Source of the DNA: Vulcanimicrobiota bacterium
GTDB taxonomy: Bacteria > Vulcanimicrobiota > Vulcanimicrobiia > Vulcanimicrobiales > Vulcanimicrobiaceae
Direction of reading: 5' to 3'
Assembly: GCA_030038215.1 (NCBI GenBank)
Contig: JASHPI010000142.1
Span: 1-42,523, forward strand
Length of the DNA stretch: 42,523 nucleotides
Below the pieces are notes generated by a model that was not told the origin of the DNA, did no database searches, and was given only the letters and a program-made list of their open reading frames with translations. Shown here in pieces: positions 25,688-33,871 of the stretch. A program made the translations under genes and the position numbers. Position 1 is the stretch's first letter; every line of letters starts with the position of its first letter.

Positions 25688-26897
25688 CACCCGCGCCCCG
25701 GACGTGCTCCGGACGAAAGCCCAGGCCGACCAGCCGCGCCGGAACGCGCGGTAGGAACGGCAGGGCGCGCAGCAGCCACGGCACTCGGCCCAGCAGCGGC
25801 GCGCGCCCGTCGGCCAAGACGCGACCGATGACGCGACTTTGAATGAAGAGCTGCAAGCCTTGCGTTAGGCGGGCGGCGCGTTCGCGCCGCCGCTGTACGG
25901 CACGCAGGTCGCGCGGCGTAACCGTACCGTGGCGTAGTTTGTCGCCGAAGATGTTGGCCGCCGCCACCGCGTCTTGGATGGCCAGATTGATGCCCACGCC
26001 GCCGATCGGCGACATCGCATGCGCTGCGTCACCGATGCAGAGCAGGCCTGGGCGGTACCATCGGCGCAAACGATTGACGCGCACTGTCAGCAGTTTCACG
26101 TCGTCCCAGCTCCGGATCTCGCCACCGCGGTCGCGCAGAAAGGGCACGATCCCGATAACTTGGCGGCGAAACTCGTCAAGCCCGCGCTGCTGTAGCTCTA
26201 AAAACGTGCCCTTCGGAATCACGTACGCGCACTGCCAGTAAGCGCCACGATCGATGAGTGCCATGATGCGGCCGCCGCGAATGTATCCGAAGGTGTCATG
26301 CGGGTCGTCCGGATGCTTGGTCAGTCGCAACCAGAGCACGTCCATCGGCGCGCCCAGCTCGAGGCTGCGCAAGCCGGCACGCGCGCGCACCGCCGATTCA
26401 CGTCCGTCGCAGCCGACGGTCAGCGCGGCTTCGATCTCGACCGCTCCGTCCGGTCCACGAGCGCGCACGCCTGCGACGCGCCCTCCGTCCCATCGCAGAT
26501 CCTCGAAGCTGGTTTGCATGCATAGGTGAAAGCTCGGGAAGCGGGTGGCTTGCTCGGCGAGGAAATTGAGGAAGTCCCACTGCGGCATGAAGGCCAGAAA
26601 CTTGCACCGCGTCGGAAGATGTTTGAAGTCGGCAATGGTCACCAGCGTATCCTCAACGCGGCCGGAGAGCGTGGTGACCTCTTGGTGTGGCCGCCTTAAG
26701 AACTCGTCGAGCAAACCTAGCTCGGCCATGACGTCGAGCGTCGATGGGTGAATGGTGTCGCCGCGGAAGTCGCGCAGGAAATCTGCGTGCTTTTCCAAGA
26801 CGACGACCTCGACGCCGGCGCGAGCCAGCAGAAATCCCAGCATCATGCCCGCCGGACCGCCGCCTACGACGCAGCATTGAACGCGCAGCGCGCTCAC
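25668..26897 (-). CDS. FAD-dependent monooxygenase (aromatic hydroxylase-type)
   Basis: A 409-residue group A flavoprotein: Rossmann start VVGGGPAGMMLGFLLARAGVEVVVLEK, the middle VGCDGRESAVRARAGL, and the FAD-ribityl motif GDAAHAMSPIGGVGINLAIQDA. These enzymes use NAD(P)H and O2 to hydroxylate or epoxidise aromatic or polyketide-like substrates. GTG 26897 has AGGGGA 6 nt upstream. The gene upstream ends 9 nt before, so both form one operon. Confidence 0.9.
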   Translation of the reverse strand: MSALRVQCCVVGGGPAGMMLGFLLARAGVEVVVLEKHADFLRDFRGDTIHPSTLDVMAELGLLDEFLRRPHQEVTTLSGRVEDTLVTIADFKHLPTRCKFLAFMPQWDFLNFLAEQATRFPSFHLCMQTSFEDLRWDGGRVAGVRARGPDGAVEIEAALTVGCDGRESAVRARAGLRSLELGAPMDVLWLRLTKHPDDPHDTFGYIRGGRIMALIDRGAYWQCAYVIPKGTFLELQQRGLDEFRRQVIGIVPFLRDRGGEIRSWDDVKLLTVRVNRLRRWYRPGLLCIGDAAHAMSPIGGVGINLAIQDAVAAANIFGDKLRHGTVTPRDLRAVQRRRERAARLTQGLQLFIQSRVIGRVLADGRAPLLGRVPWLLRALPFLPRVPARLVGLGFRPEHVRGAGAKSESS

Positions 26898-26906
26898 ATA
26901 CGTCCC

Positions 26907-27410
26907 CTAGGTGTGCAGGCTGTAGAAACGGTAGCGCACGAACTCCTCTTCGCGCTGGTCGACAGTCGCCGTGCACGCGGCCGCGATATCGTCGATAAAG
27001 TTCTCGAGCGTACGCGTCGCGACGCCGGCGATCAACGTGGCATCCAAGAGTCTGCCGAAGAGATGCAGCGGTACGTCGTAGGTGCCATCCAAGTGCAGAA
27101 GCGACTGGCTCGGTCCGTCGGGCTTTACGTAGAAAGTCCCTTGGAAAGTCGGAAACGTTGCCGGCGAATTGACGGCACTGAAGCTCACCTTGAAGCTCTC
27201 AGGCTGCGCCGCGTCCTTGTGTACCGTGAGTGCAATCGGAATGGCAATGTAGCCGACATCGGGCAGATGAAGGTCGGCTAGTCGGACGTGGAGCGCAAAG
27301 CCGCGCCAGCCGCCTTTCTGCTCCGCGATCCCGTTCAATACGTCTTCCAGCGCCTGCGAAGCCGGCCCGGGCGGCACCCGAAGCTCCCGCTCTAGCTGTG
27401 TCTCCGGCAC
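26907..27410 (-). CDS. Unknown SRPBCC-like protein upstream of the monooxygenase
   Basis: A 167-residue soluble protein with alternating beta strands (FALHVRLADLHLPDVGYIAIPIALTVH; FKVSFSAVNSPATFPTFQGTFYVKP; LLHLDGTYDVPLHLFGRLLDATL) and a long C-terminal helix. The pattern fits a lipid/ligand-binding SRPBCC (START-like) fold, but I cannot confirm it. GTG start at 27410 with AAGGGG close upstream. It precedes the monooxygenase by 9 nt and may bind its substrate. Confidence 0.7.
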   Translation of the reverse strand: MPETQLERELRVPPGPASQALEDVLNGIAEQKGGWRGFALHVRLADLHLPDVGYIAIPIALTVHKDAAQPESFKVSFSAVNSPATFPTFQGTFYVKPDGPSQSLLHLDGTYDVPLHLFGRLLDATLIAGVATRTLENFIDDIAAACTATVDQREEEFVRYRFYSLHT

Positions 27411-27504
27411 GTTCCCCTTTCGCTACCGACTATCGGTGGTTCGAGCCTTTGCCGGGCCGGCAAGCTGTGCCTCTTGTGCGCTCCGGAAGGATTCGATTGC
27501 GACG

Positions 27505-28266
27505 GTGGTTCATTCGCGCATACGATTGGAAGCAAAGCGTAAAGACGAAGCCAACCGCCTGGACGGGCGGCGCGCACTGCAGCGCCGCAAAAAGCCGACG
27601 ACCCCGTTTCTCTGGCCCGACTGGATCATTCAGCGGGAGATCGCGCGGCAAGTTCGCGCCGCCCTGGCAGAGGTAGGGCGCGGGCGGATTCTCGACGTCG
27701 GATGTGGCGAGAAGCCGTTCGAGGTCTATCGCCCGGCGATCGCTACCGCCTGGATCGGATTCGACGTGCCCGAGAATTCGACCGCGGACGTTCAGGGATA
27801 CGCCGAAGCGATGCCGTTCGAGGCCGCAGCGTTCGACACCATCGTCTGCACGGAGATGCTCGAACACGTTCCCGAGCCGGCGCGCATCGTCGGCGAAATC
27901 GCTCGCGTGCTTAAGCCGGGCGGCTACGTGATATTGACGACGCCGCTCTACTTCCCGATCCACGAGGAGCCGTACGACTTCTTTCGCTTCACTCCGTTTG
28001 GACTGCGGCACTTATTCGAGCAGGCGGGCTTGGAGATCGCGCGCATCGAGCCGATGGCGGTCGGCTTCCGGATGGTCGCGCTTGCGGTGAATACGTGCTT
28101 CTTCAATTTTGGAACGCGCCTGCCGTGGGGGCATTCTCGAGTGGTCAAGGCGCTCTTCACCCCGATTTACGCCGCCTCGAACCTGACCGCATGCGCGATG
28201 TCGGCGATCTTTCCGTCGAACAGCAACGCGGTCGGAACATTCGTCCTGGCCCGCAAACCCGGATAG
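27505..28266 (+). CDS. Class I SAM-dependent methyltransferase
   Basis: A protein of about 253 residues with the SAM loop ILDVGCGEKPFEVY, the acidic FDVPEN, CTEMLEHVPEPARIVGEIARVLKPGG and a C-terminal part with a hydrophobic tail (FTPIYAASNLTACAMSAIF). It resembles methyltransferases acting on sugars or lipids at the membrane; substrate unknown. GTG 27505 is chosen, with GGAAGGA about 14 nt upstream; GTG 27436 is the longer alternative, without a ribosome site. Divergent from the SRPBCC-like gene. Confidence 0.85.
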   Translation: MVHSRIRLEAKRKDEANRLDGRRALQRRKKPTTPFLWPDWIIQREIARQVRAALAEVGRGRILDVGCGEKPFEVYRPAIATAWIGFDVPENSTADVQGYAEAMPFEAAAFDTIVCTEMLEHVPEPARIVGEIARVLKPGGYVILTTPLYFPIHEEPYDFFRFTPFGLRHLFEQAGLEIARIEPMAVGFRMVALAVNTCFFNFGTRLPWGHSRVVKALFTPIYAASNLTACAMSAIFPSNSNAVGTFVLARKPG

Positions 28267-28314
28267 GCCGGCCGCGACCGTCGCACCCAGGAGAAGGCGT
28301 GCCTACAGTGAATC

Positions 28315-28328
28315 TTAGGCATACCTAA
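28315..28328 (+). promoter_or_regulatory. DtxR/MntR-like palindrome abutting the oxidase-transporter start
   Basis: TTAGGCATACCTAA, with arms TTAGG/CCTAA around 4 nt, ends one base before the ATG at 28330. TTAGG/CCTAA arms are typical of operators of the DtxR/IdeR/MntR metalloregulators, though the spacing is shorter than in the IdeR 19-mer. A TACAGT -10-like box (28304-28309) would put the transcription start inside the palindrome. Metal-responsive repression is inferred from sequence and gene content. Confidence 0.55.
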
Positions 28329-28329
28329 A

Positions 28330-30207
28330 ATGTCAGCGCCGCGAGCTCGTCTACTTCCGGTTCTCATTGCCTGCGCGCTGCTGGCGTTCGCCGCCCCGCC
28401 GCTGGTCGCGTGGGCCGACGCTGACGACGTGTCGTCCGCGAACTCGACCTCGCTTGGCTTGCAACCGATCCAGGGACCGATCCCCCTCACCACGCCGGCG
28501 CCCGGTGAGTCGCCGGTCTTCCGGCGCTCTGACGGCGCCTATCAGGCCATCCCCGAAGTGCATGGGCGAACCAAAATCTTCCACCTCGTTGAACGTGCGG
28601 CGCCATGGACGCTCAAACCCGGGTTGACGGTGATGGCGAACACTTATAACGGCGTCGTACCAGGGCCGGCTCTGGTCGTCCATCAAGGCGACACCTTGGT
28701 GCTCGACTATACGAACGACGAAGCGACGCCCGACTCGATCCATCTGCACGGCATTCACGACATTCCGGTCACGATGGACGGCGTCGCCGGCATCTCGCAG
28801 CCGCTCGTTCCGAACGGCGGCCATTTCGTCTACCAGTTCGTCGCCGACCAATCCGGGACGTTCCTCTATCACACGCACGACAACGAAGCGAGGCTCGATT
28901 CGGGCCTCTACGGCGCGATTATCGTCGAGCCGGCGCATCCGCGTCCGATCGAGCGTAGCCTCGCGCACGATTTTCTGGAAGTGATCTCGTCCTGGCAGAT
29001 CCGCAGCGGCTCCGAAAACGAGTTCACGCTCAACGGCAAGGAGTATCCCGCGACGCAGCAGCTGAACGTGCGCTCGGGCGACCGCTTTCGGATTCGCTGG
29101 ATCAACATTTCGGGCGAAGAGTTTCACACCATGCATACGCACGGGCACTACCAGCAGATCGTGGCGCGCGATGCGGCTCCCCTCAACTATCGTGACATCG
29201 AGGACACGGTTCTGGTCGCGCCCGGTCAGCGCGTCGACGTCGTCGTGAAAGCAGATGCGAAGCCCGGCACGTGGCTGGTCCATTGCCACGTCATGGACCA
29301 TGTCGAAGATGCCAACGGGATGCCGAGCGGCCTCATTACCGCGATTCACTACGCGGGAACGCCGAACGTGCTGACGGCGATGCTGCCCGCGATGCAGTCC
29401 ACGATGCCGGCCAGCAATCGCGGCGGGCTGAGCTTCTGGATGACGGTCCTGCTGGGCGCGATCGCCGGGTTCACGATTTTTCTAGGCTTGCCGATCGCCC
29501 GCGCTCAGCGGCTCTCGGCGCAGACCGTCGCGCTGCTCAACGCGCTCGCGATCGGCATCCTGCTCTACCTGGTAGTCGAGATCGCGCAGAACGCGATCGT
29601 TCCGATCTCGCAGGGCATCAACGCATGGCATACCGGCGGCGGCGCGTTTCCGGCCGGGCTGATCGCAGTCTTTATCATCGGCCTGCTGCTCGGGCTGGTC
29701 GGGCTGGGCAGCGCCGCCTCCTACTTCTCCCGTAGGGCTGCGATGCACGCCGAAAATCCAATTTTGCTCGCTGCGATCATCGCCATCGGCATCGGCGCGC
29801 ACAACTTCGGTGAAGGTTTGGCGATCGGCGCGTCGGCGGCGTCGGGCGCGACCGCGGTGGCATTGGCGCTGATCGTCGGCTTCGGCCTACACAACGCGAC
29901 CGAGGGCTTCGGCGTGGCGGCACCGCTGGTCGGGCGCGTGGTTCCTTCGTGGGCGCTGATCGGTCTGGCGGGACTGATCGCCGGCGGACCGACCTTTATC
30001 GGTACGATTGTCGGTTACAGCTTCTACTCACCGACGCTCTCGGTGTTCTTTCTCGCGATCGCCGTCGGCGCGTTGGTCTTCGTGATCGGCGAGCTCTGGA
30101 CGGTTCTGCGGCGCACCGGGCTTACCGCATTCGTCACCGCGACGATGTGCGCAGGCTTTCTGATCGCCCTCGCGACCGAGCTCTTTCTCGACATGAACGG
30201 CGGTTAG
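28330..30207 (+). CDS. Multicopper oxidase fused to a ZIP-family metal transporter
   Basis: A 625-residue protein. A signal peptide (about 1-29) precedes a two-domain multicopper oxidase (about 85-340) with all four copper motifs: HLH (138, 140), HTH (181, 183), HxxHxH (266, 269, 271) and HCHxxxH (318-324), with a possible T1 Met331. About eight membrane spans (368-620) follow, with ZIP motifs HNFGEGLAIG (His491, Glu495) in TM4 and HNATEGFG (His521, Glu525) in TM5. ZIP proteins import Zn, Fe or Mn with an extracytoplasmic N-terminus, so the oxidase would sit outside, feeding the pore. The domains are clear; the metal is unknown. No ribosome site near the ATG. A DtxR-like palindrome abuts the start. 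Confidence 0.9.
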   Translation: MSAPRARLLPVLIACALLAFAAPPLVAWADADDVSSANSTSLGLQPIQGPIPLTTPAPGESPVFRRSDGAYQAIPEVHGRTKIFHLVERAAPWTLKPGLTVMANTYNGVVPGPALVVHQGDTLVLDYTNDEATPDSIHLHGIHDIPVTMDGVAGISQPLVPNGGHFVYQFVADQSGTFLYHTHDNEARLDSGLYGAIIVEPAHPRPIERSLAHDFLEVISSWQIRSGSENEFTLNGKEYPATQQLNVRSGDRFRIRWINISGEEFHTMHTHGHYQQIVARDAAPLNYRDIEDTVLVAPGQRVDVVVKADAKPGTWLVHCHVMDHVEDANGMPSGLITAIHYAGTPNVLTAMLPAMQSTMPASNRGGLSFWMTVLLGAIAGFTIFLGLPIARAQRLSAQTVALLNALAIGILLYLVVEIAQNAIVPISQGINAWHTGGGAFPAGLIAVFIIGLLLGLVGLGSAASYFSRRAAMHAENPILLAAIIAIGIGAHNFGEGLAIGASAASGATAVALALIVGFGLHNATEGFGVAAPLVGRVVPSWALIGLAGLIAGGPTFIGTIVGYSFYSPTLSVFFLAIAVGALVFVIGELWTVLRRTGLTAFVTATMCAGFLIALATELFLDMNGG

Positions 30208-30614
30208 GCCCGCAGATCGAGGTCCATGTAGGTGGGCGACGCGTAGTCGACCGGTCCGTACGGTTCGCACTCGGTAAAGCCGAGCGAACGGTAGAGCTCA
30301 TAGGCAGCGGGTAGACGCGCCTTATCGGTATCGAGCACGACGCGTGCGTAGCCGCTATCGCGAAGAAATGCAAGCGCGGCGTCGACGAGCTTGCGGCCGA
30401 TCCCACCGCCGCGAGCCTTGGGCCTGACGAAGAGTCTCAGCACAAGCGCCCGCGATGCGTCCAAGCGCATTACCGCGACGCACCCGACCGCATCGTTCCC
30501 GTCCATCGCGACGAACGCTCCGTTAGGTTCGCCGTAGGCGCGGCGCACCGATTCAAAGTCCGGCACGAGGCCATGCCGCAGGTCGGCAGGCAGGCTTTTT
30601 TCGTAGTCGATCAA
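30204..30614 (-). CDS. GNAT-family N-acetyltransferase, start uncertain
   Basis: A GNAT domain with the acetyl-CoA loop VRPKARGGGIGRKLVDAAL and the typical end YELYRSLGFTECEPY. The first canonical start in frame is TTG 30614, but the frame stays open to a TAG at 30684-30686. The residues before 30614 (IEIRRAQSASDFARFYALL) look like the genuine first beta strand and helix of GNAT. The likely true start is near 30668 with a non-canonical codon (AUC, or AUU at 30662), GAGG being placed upstream of it. Convergent 4-bp overlap with the oxidase-transporter. Confidence 0.8.
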   Translation of the reverse strand: MIDYEKSLPADLRHGLVPDFESVRRAYGEPNGAFVAMDGNDAVGCVAVMRLDASRALVLRLFVRPKARGGGIGRKLVDAALAFLRDSGYARVVLDTDKARLPAAYELYRSLGFTECEPYGPVDYASPTYMDLDLRA

Positions 30615-30683
30615 GAGCGCGTAAAATCGGGCAAAATCGCTCGCGCTTTGCGCCCGGCGAATCTCGATTGCAGACCTCGGGCG

Positions 30684-30974
30684 CTACGGGGCGGAGTACT
30701 TCGCCACCAGCCGGTCAGCGTACCAAGCCGACCAGGGCTGCGATGGAGCCAGCTTGGTGTACTCCTCGTCGAGCTCAACCAAATCGCGCGTCAGGTGGCT
30801 GCGGACGGGCCGCCGGGCGAGGAGCTTGGCGAGATCGGAGTGCGCGAGCAGCCAATCCGAGTAGAAGGACGCCCAATCGTCGTCGTTTCCATCGGTGTCG
30901 GCAAAGACCGTATGATGCACCTCACCGACTTGATGCAGCAGCTCGGCAATTCCAAATTTGGCATCAGTGCTCAT
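30684..30974 (-). CDS. Small conserved-looking protein of unknown function
   Basis: A 96-residue acidic, helical protein with Trp-rich motifs DWASFYSDWLLAHS and PWSAWYADRLV. Similar small proteins of unknown function are my recollection, not verified. ATG 30974 has GGAGG 5 nt upstream. It lies just downstream of tRNA-Ser and upstream of the GNAT gene on the same strand. Confidence 0.75.
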   Translation of the reverse strand: MSTDAKFGIAELLHQVGEVHHTVFADTDGNDDDWASFYSDWLLAHSDLAKLLARRPVRSHLTRDLVELDEEYTKLAPSQPWSAWYADRLVAKYSAP

Positions 30975-30995
30975 ATCGACCTCCACGAGCAGCCC

Positions 30996-31083
30996 AGGAG
31001 AGGGGGAGATTCGAACTCCCGGAACGCTCATCACGTTCTGCGGTTTTCAAGACCGCCGCATTCAACCGCTCTGCCACCTCTCC
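30996..31083 (-). tRNA. tRNA-Ser (anticodon UGA)
   Basis: The minus strand folds as a type II tRNA. The acceptor GGAGAGG (31077-31083) pairs with CCTCTCC (30997-31003). D-arm box TGGCAGAGCGG follows, then the anticodon loop CTTGAAA with UGA, a long variable arm, and a T-arm with GTTCGAATC. CCA is not encoded. Base 73 reads T, where serine tRNAs normally have G. Confidence 0.93.
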
Positions 31084-31162
31084 GCGGTGCGATTTTGGAA
31101 CATTTGCGAGCCGTCCCGGGCGCACCGGTGCCAATGGCATTGTCCCCAATAGTCGTTAGCGT

Positions 31163-31354
31163 TTAGCTTTTTTGCACGAACTGTTGTCCGCACTGAGTGC
31201 AAACTGTTCCATGGGCTCCGGCAGCCCGTAGAACCTCGACGAGCTCGGAGACGTGACCCTGACAAGCAGGGTCGCGGCATACGGCGACCCGGTGGCCGTC
31301 GACTGAATAACCGAAGAAGCCGACGATCTGATTACCGCGTGTGTTGAGAGTCAC
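31163..31354 (-). CDS. Small putative zinc-ribbon protein
   Basis: A 63-residue frame with two Cys pairs, CRDPAC and CTQC, separated by a helix, fitting a small zinc ribbon. GTG start at 31354 without a good ribosome site. A 14-bp palindrome lies 55 nt upstream (31409-31422). No family recognised; it may be a spurious frame. Confidence 0.5.
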   Translation of the reverse strand: MTLNTRGNQIVGFFGYSVDGHRVAVCRDPACQGHVSELVEVLRAAGAHGTVCTQCGQQFVQKS

Positions 31355-31606
31355 GATCGGTGAGTTTGACCGTGATGGTCTCAGCCACCTGGCAGCAACA
31401 GGACAAGGACCTTCATGAAGGTTTGCGTGCTGGCGCGAAAGCCTGTTTTGGGTGGCGCGGAGATCGGGCGCAGTCTTGGGAAAAGAGCCTTACGCCGCGT
31501 CCCTCGCGCCATGGGCATCGTAGGCTTTGTTCCCTGGCAAAGACCTGATAAGTCAGGACGCTAGAAGTCCCGCGGCGACGCTGCTGTGCGCGCCTCACCC
31601 ATCCGA

Positions 31607-31954
31607 TTATGGGAGTCTATCCGATAGGGAATGCTGCAGCATCTCGCTCATCAAGCGTGCCCGCCATAGGATGCCGGGAGCTATGGATTCGACCCAGTAG
31701 CTCGCCCAATCAGCTTGCTCAGCGGTCACCGTCCTGAAAACGTCTTGGCCGGTTATGACTGCCAATACCTCCCCGCGTATCGTTGCGAGCTCCTTGCCTT
31801 CGAGCGAATCCAAACGACGAAGCAACTTATCCGGTGCGTTGTTACAGAAAGTCCACCAGACCTCGTTGCCCGCGCGCACCTTCGCCTCGGTGAGCATGGG
31901 CGGTTTGTAATAGGTCGGATCGAATTGAAGGTCGTCCGCGGTCTTGCGCGACAT
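31607..31954 (-). CDS. Unknown 115-residue protein
   Basis: A 115-residue frame with Trp-rich stretches (GNEVWWTFCNNAPDKLL; ADWASYWVESIAPGILWRARL) and an N-terminus MSRKTADDLQFDPTYYKPPML. ATG 31954 has GAAAGGG about 10 nt upstream. No family recognised. It lies in the gene-poor stretch after tRNA-Ser and may be island cargo. Confidence 0.6.
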   Translation of the reverse strand: MSRKTADDLQFDPTYYKPPMLTEAKVRAGNEVWWTFCNNAPDKLLRRLDSLEGKELATIRGEVLAVITGQDVFRTVTAEQADWASYWVESIAPGILWRARLMSEMLQHSLSDRLP

Positions 31955-32045
31955 GGTTTCATGGCCCTTTCGTCTTTACGGTGCCACTTCACACCGCGCG
32001 CCAAAAATGCGCGCAGTTTGTGGCAGCTTTTTAGCTTCGTAGGAC

Positions 32046-32678
32046 TCAGGCCACTTGCGGCGGGGCGCGGAAGCCACGAGAGCCATCGGCGATCGCCAAC
32101 GGCACGTGAAGGACGTACAGTACAAATGCCGACACTCCAACCATACGAGGCGTCGCGCTGACGTCCAGAAGTTTGCGGAGGAACTCCGCGAAAATCTCGG
32201 CGACGAACTCGCTCGCGTGGCCGGCAACGCGAATCGAGCTCCGCAGCGCACAGTGTACGATCGCGCCAATCACGGCAAAGGCGATCACCAGCGCCACTGA
32301 GTGTGAAAGAACGACCGAGCGGGTGTCGAATGGCGACAAGCCGCCGAAGCGCGTCTCGTATCCTTCCATAACAATGACGCACAGAGCGCTGCCGCAGAGT
32401 GCGCAAGCACCGTCAACGAAACGGCTGCGAAAATGGCTCATGAGCGACAGCAGTGGATCAGCCGGACCTAAGCGGGCGAGGAGGATGTACAGCAACAATG
32501 CCAGCGCGATGGCCGCGCCCAGAACGAACGCCGGGACAATGGCCTCTTGCTGGCCATCGCGAATGCTACCGCCAAGCCAGCCGCAATTCTCCGCAAACTC
32601 GGTGCCCGCATCGGCAGTAGCGCCTGCGAGAATGGCGGTCGCGAGCGCGGCCCAGGCGCGAACAATCGCAAAGCGCAC
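32046..32678 (-). CDS. Polytopic membrane protein of unknown function
   Basis: A 210-residue protein with a hydrophobic N-terminus and four more spans (about 47-70, 88-107, 123-147, 180-200). Cys and His occur in or near spans (CALCGSALC, LSHSV, VHC). No family recognised. GTG start at 32678, no clear ribosome site; a later start is possible. Confidence 0.6.
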   Translation of the reverse strand: MRFAIVRAWAALATAILAGATADAGTEFAENCGWLGGSIRDGQQEAIVPAFVLGAAIALALLLYILLARLGPADPLLSLMSHFRSRFVDGACALCGSALCVIVMEGYETRFGGLSPFDTRSVVLSHSVALVIAFAVIGAIVHCALRSSIRVAGHASEFVAEIFAEFLRKLLDVSATPRMVGVSAFVLYVLHVPLAIADGSRGFRAPPQVA

Positions 32679-32947
32679 GGCTAATTCTTAGCACGATCGC
32701 CTGATCCGCGAAAGAGTGTCCGCGCTTAGCCGACCGCTCGGTCGCTTGCGGCGGAAAGGCTTCGCTTTATCTCGCGAGGCCGCGCGATTGGGGCCTTTCA
32801 TTCGCCGCTACTTCAAAGTCGCGAACTAGAAATCGCTTCGCGAAATGCATTTCAAGCTGAGGCCCGCGAGCAGCCGCGCCTCGCCGGAGCCTCTTCATCG
32901 CGCCGCGCTAGGGCTCAGCCGAGGCTGTAGGTAGGGGGTGCACTTTT

Positions 32948-33136
32948 TTAACGTGGCTTAGCCGTCATTCTGGGCTCAGCGGGCGACGGATGCAGCTCTG
33001 AGCACGTCCATGTGCCGATAAGAAAGTCTAAGCCATGTGCCCCAACTCCGACGTTCGCCGGTGACGTCTGGGATCGCACGGCACAAGGCGAGGCCACCAA
33101 TGCCGCAAGTATAACCGGCCAAACGAGCTGCTTCAC
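32948..33136 (-). pseudogene. Truncated secreted protein, remnant of a larger lipocalin/DUF1579-like gene
   Basis: A 62-residue frame starting at GTG 33136 with an excellent GGAGGA ribosome site. It has a signal peptide (cleavage near AVRSQ) and then GLDFLIGTWTCSELHP, which resembles the first strand of DUF1579/lipocalin-like proteins (about 150 residues or more). The frame then stops, so the rest of the domain seems lost. Family match is by eye. Confidence 0.5.
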
Positions 33137-33262
33137 TTCTTTTCCTCCACGACGAGCGCGCGGCCGGTACGACGGAGGCCCGTTCAACAACGACGCGGGT
33201 GGTCCATCCTCAACTCTTGGGTGGTCACCACTTAGACCCAGCGGCCAGGCGCGCAGGGGGCG

Positions 33263-33619
33263 TTACCGCCCGAGCTGTGTAAGCGGCGAGAGGTGCTTCG
33301 GCTCATAGAGGCCGAGTTTATCGCCACCTGTAAGTTCGAGCGTCGTCGCCAAACCCCAGCCGCGGTCAGCGACTGGTGTTGTTTTGATTCCTGTTTTCTC
33401 GAGCTGCTCTAACGTTTCGGCGATATCGTCGCAGATTAGCCACAGTTGGTGTTCGGAGTCGCCGTTCGTGTCATGGACGGCGAGTTCCGTCGGTGGCGCT
33501 GCAAAGAAGAGCCGCCCGTTGCCGGCGTCGACGTAGCGTAGGTCAAGCACGTCTTTGAGGAACTCGTACATCTCTTTGGAATGCCTCGCGTAGAGGATCG
33601 CGTGGATGCCAGTAATCAT
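33263..33619 (-). CDS. VOC-superfamily (glyoxalase-fold) protein
   Basis: A 118-residue VOC domain: GIHAILYARHSKEMYEFLKDVLDLRYV, EHQLWLICDDIAETLEQLEKTGI and the closing GDKLGLYEP with a metal-type Glu. Similar to DUF-type glyoxalase-like proteins of unknown substrate. ATG 33619 has GGGAGAGG 6 nt upstream. The surrounding DNA has lower GC than the rest of the window. Confidence 0.8.
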   Translation of the reverse strand: MITGIHAILYARHSKEMYEFLKDVLDLRYVDAGNGRLFFAAPPTELAVHDTNGDSEHQLWLICDDIAETLEQLEKTGIKTTPVADRGWGLATTLELTGGDKLGLYEPKHLSPLTQLGR

Positions 33620-33871
33620 TCTGTACCTCTCCCTTTTAAAACTGAGCGCTTTGCGCGCTCGCGAGAATCGCATTACTACTACGGTGCGTTGCGGCGCTCC
33701 GCTGGGCCGACCTTGCTTAAACCAGTCGCGAAGACTCACAAGAGGCCAAGCTGTTCTGACGTATATGTCCCGGAAGCAGAAGCCTGAAGGCCTTTTTGTC
33801 AGGCCCGCAGGCCATTCAGAGATTCTTAACATCCAACACTATTATGGTTATTCACCACAAGGAGCTCTCGC

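Noticed and set aside
31177-31190. A LexA-like sequence CGAACTGTTGTCCG
   Set aside because: One arm has a mismatch and it lies inside a coding frame with no promoter around it.
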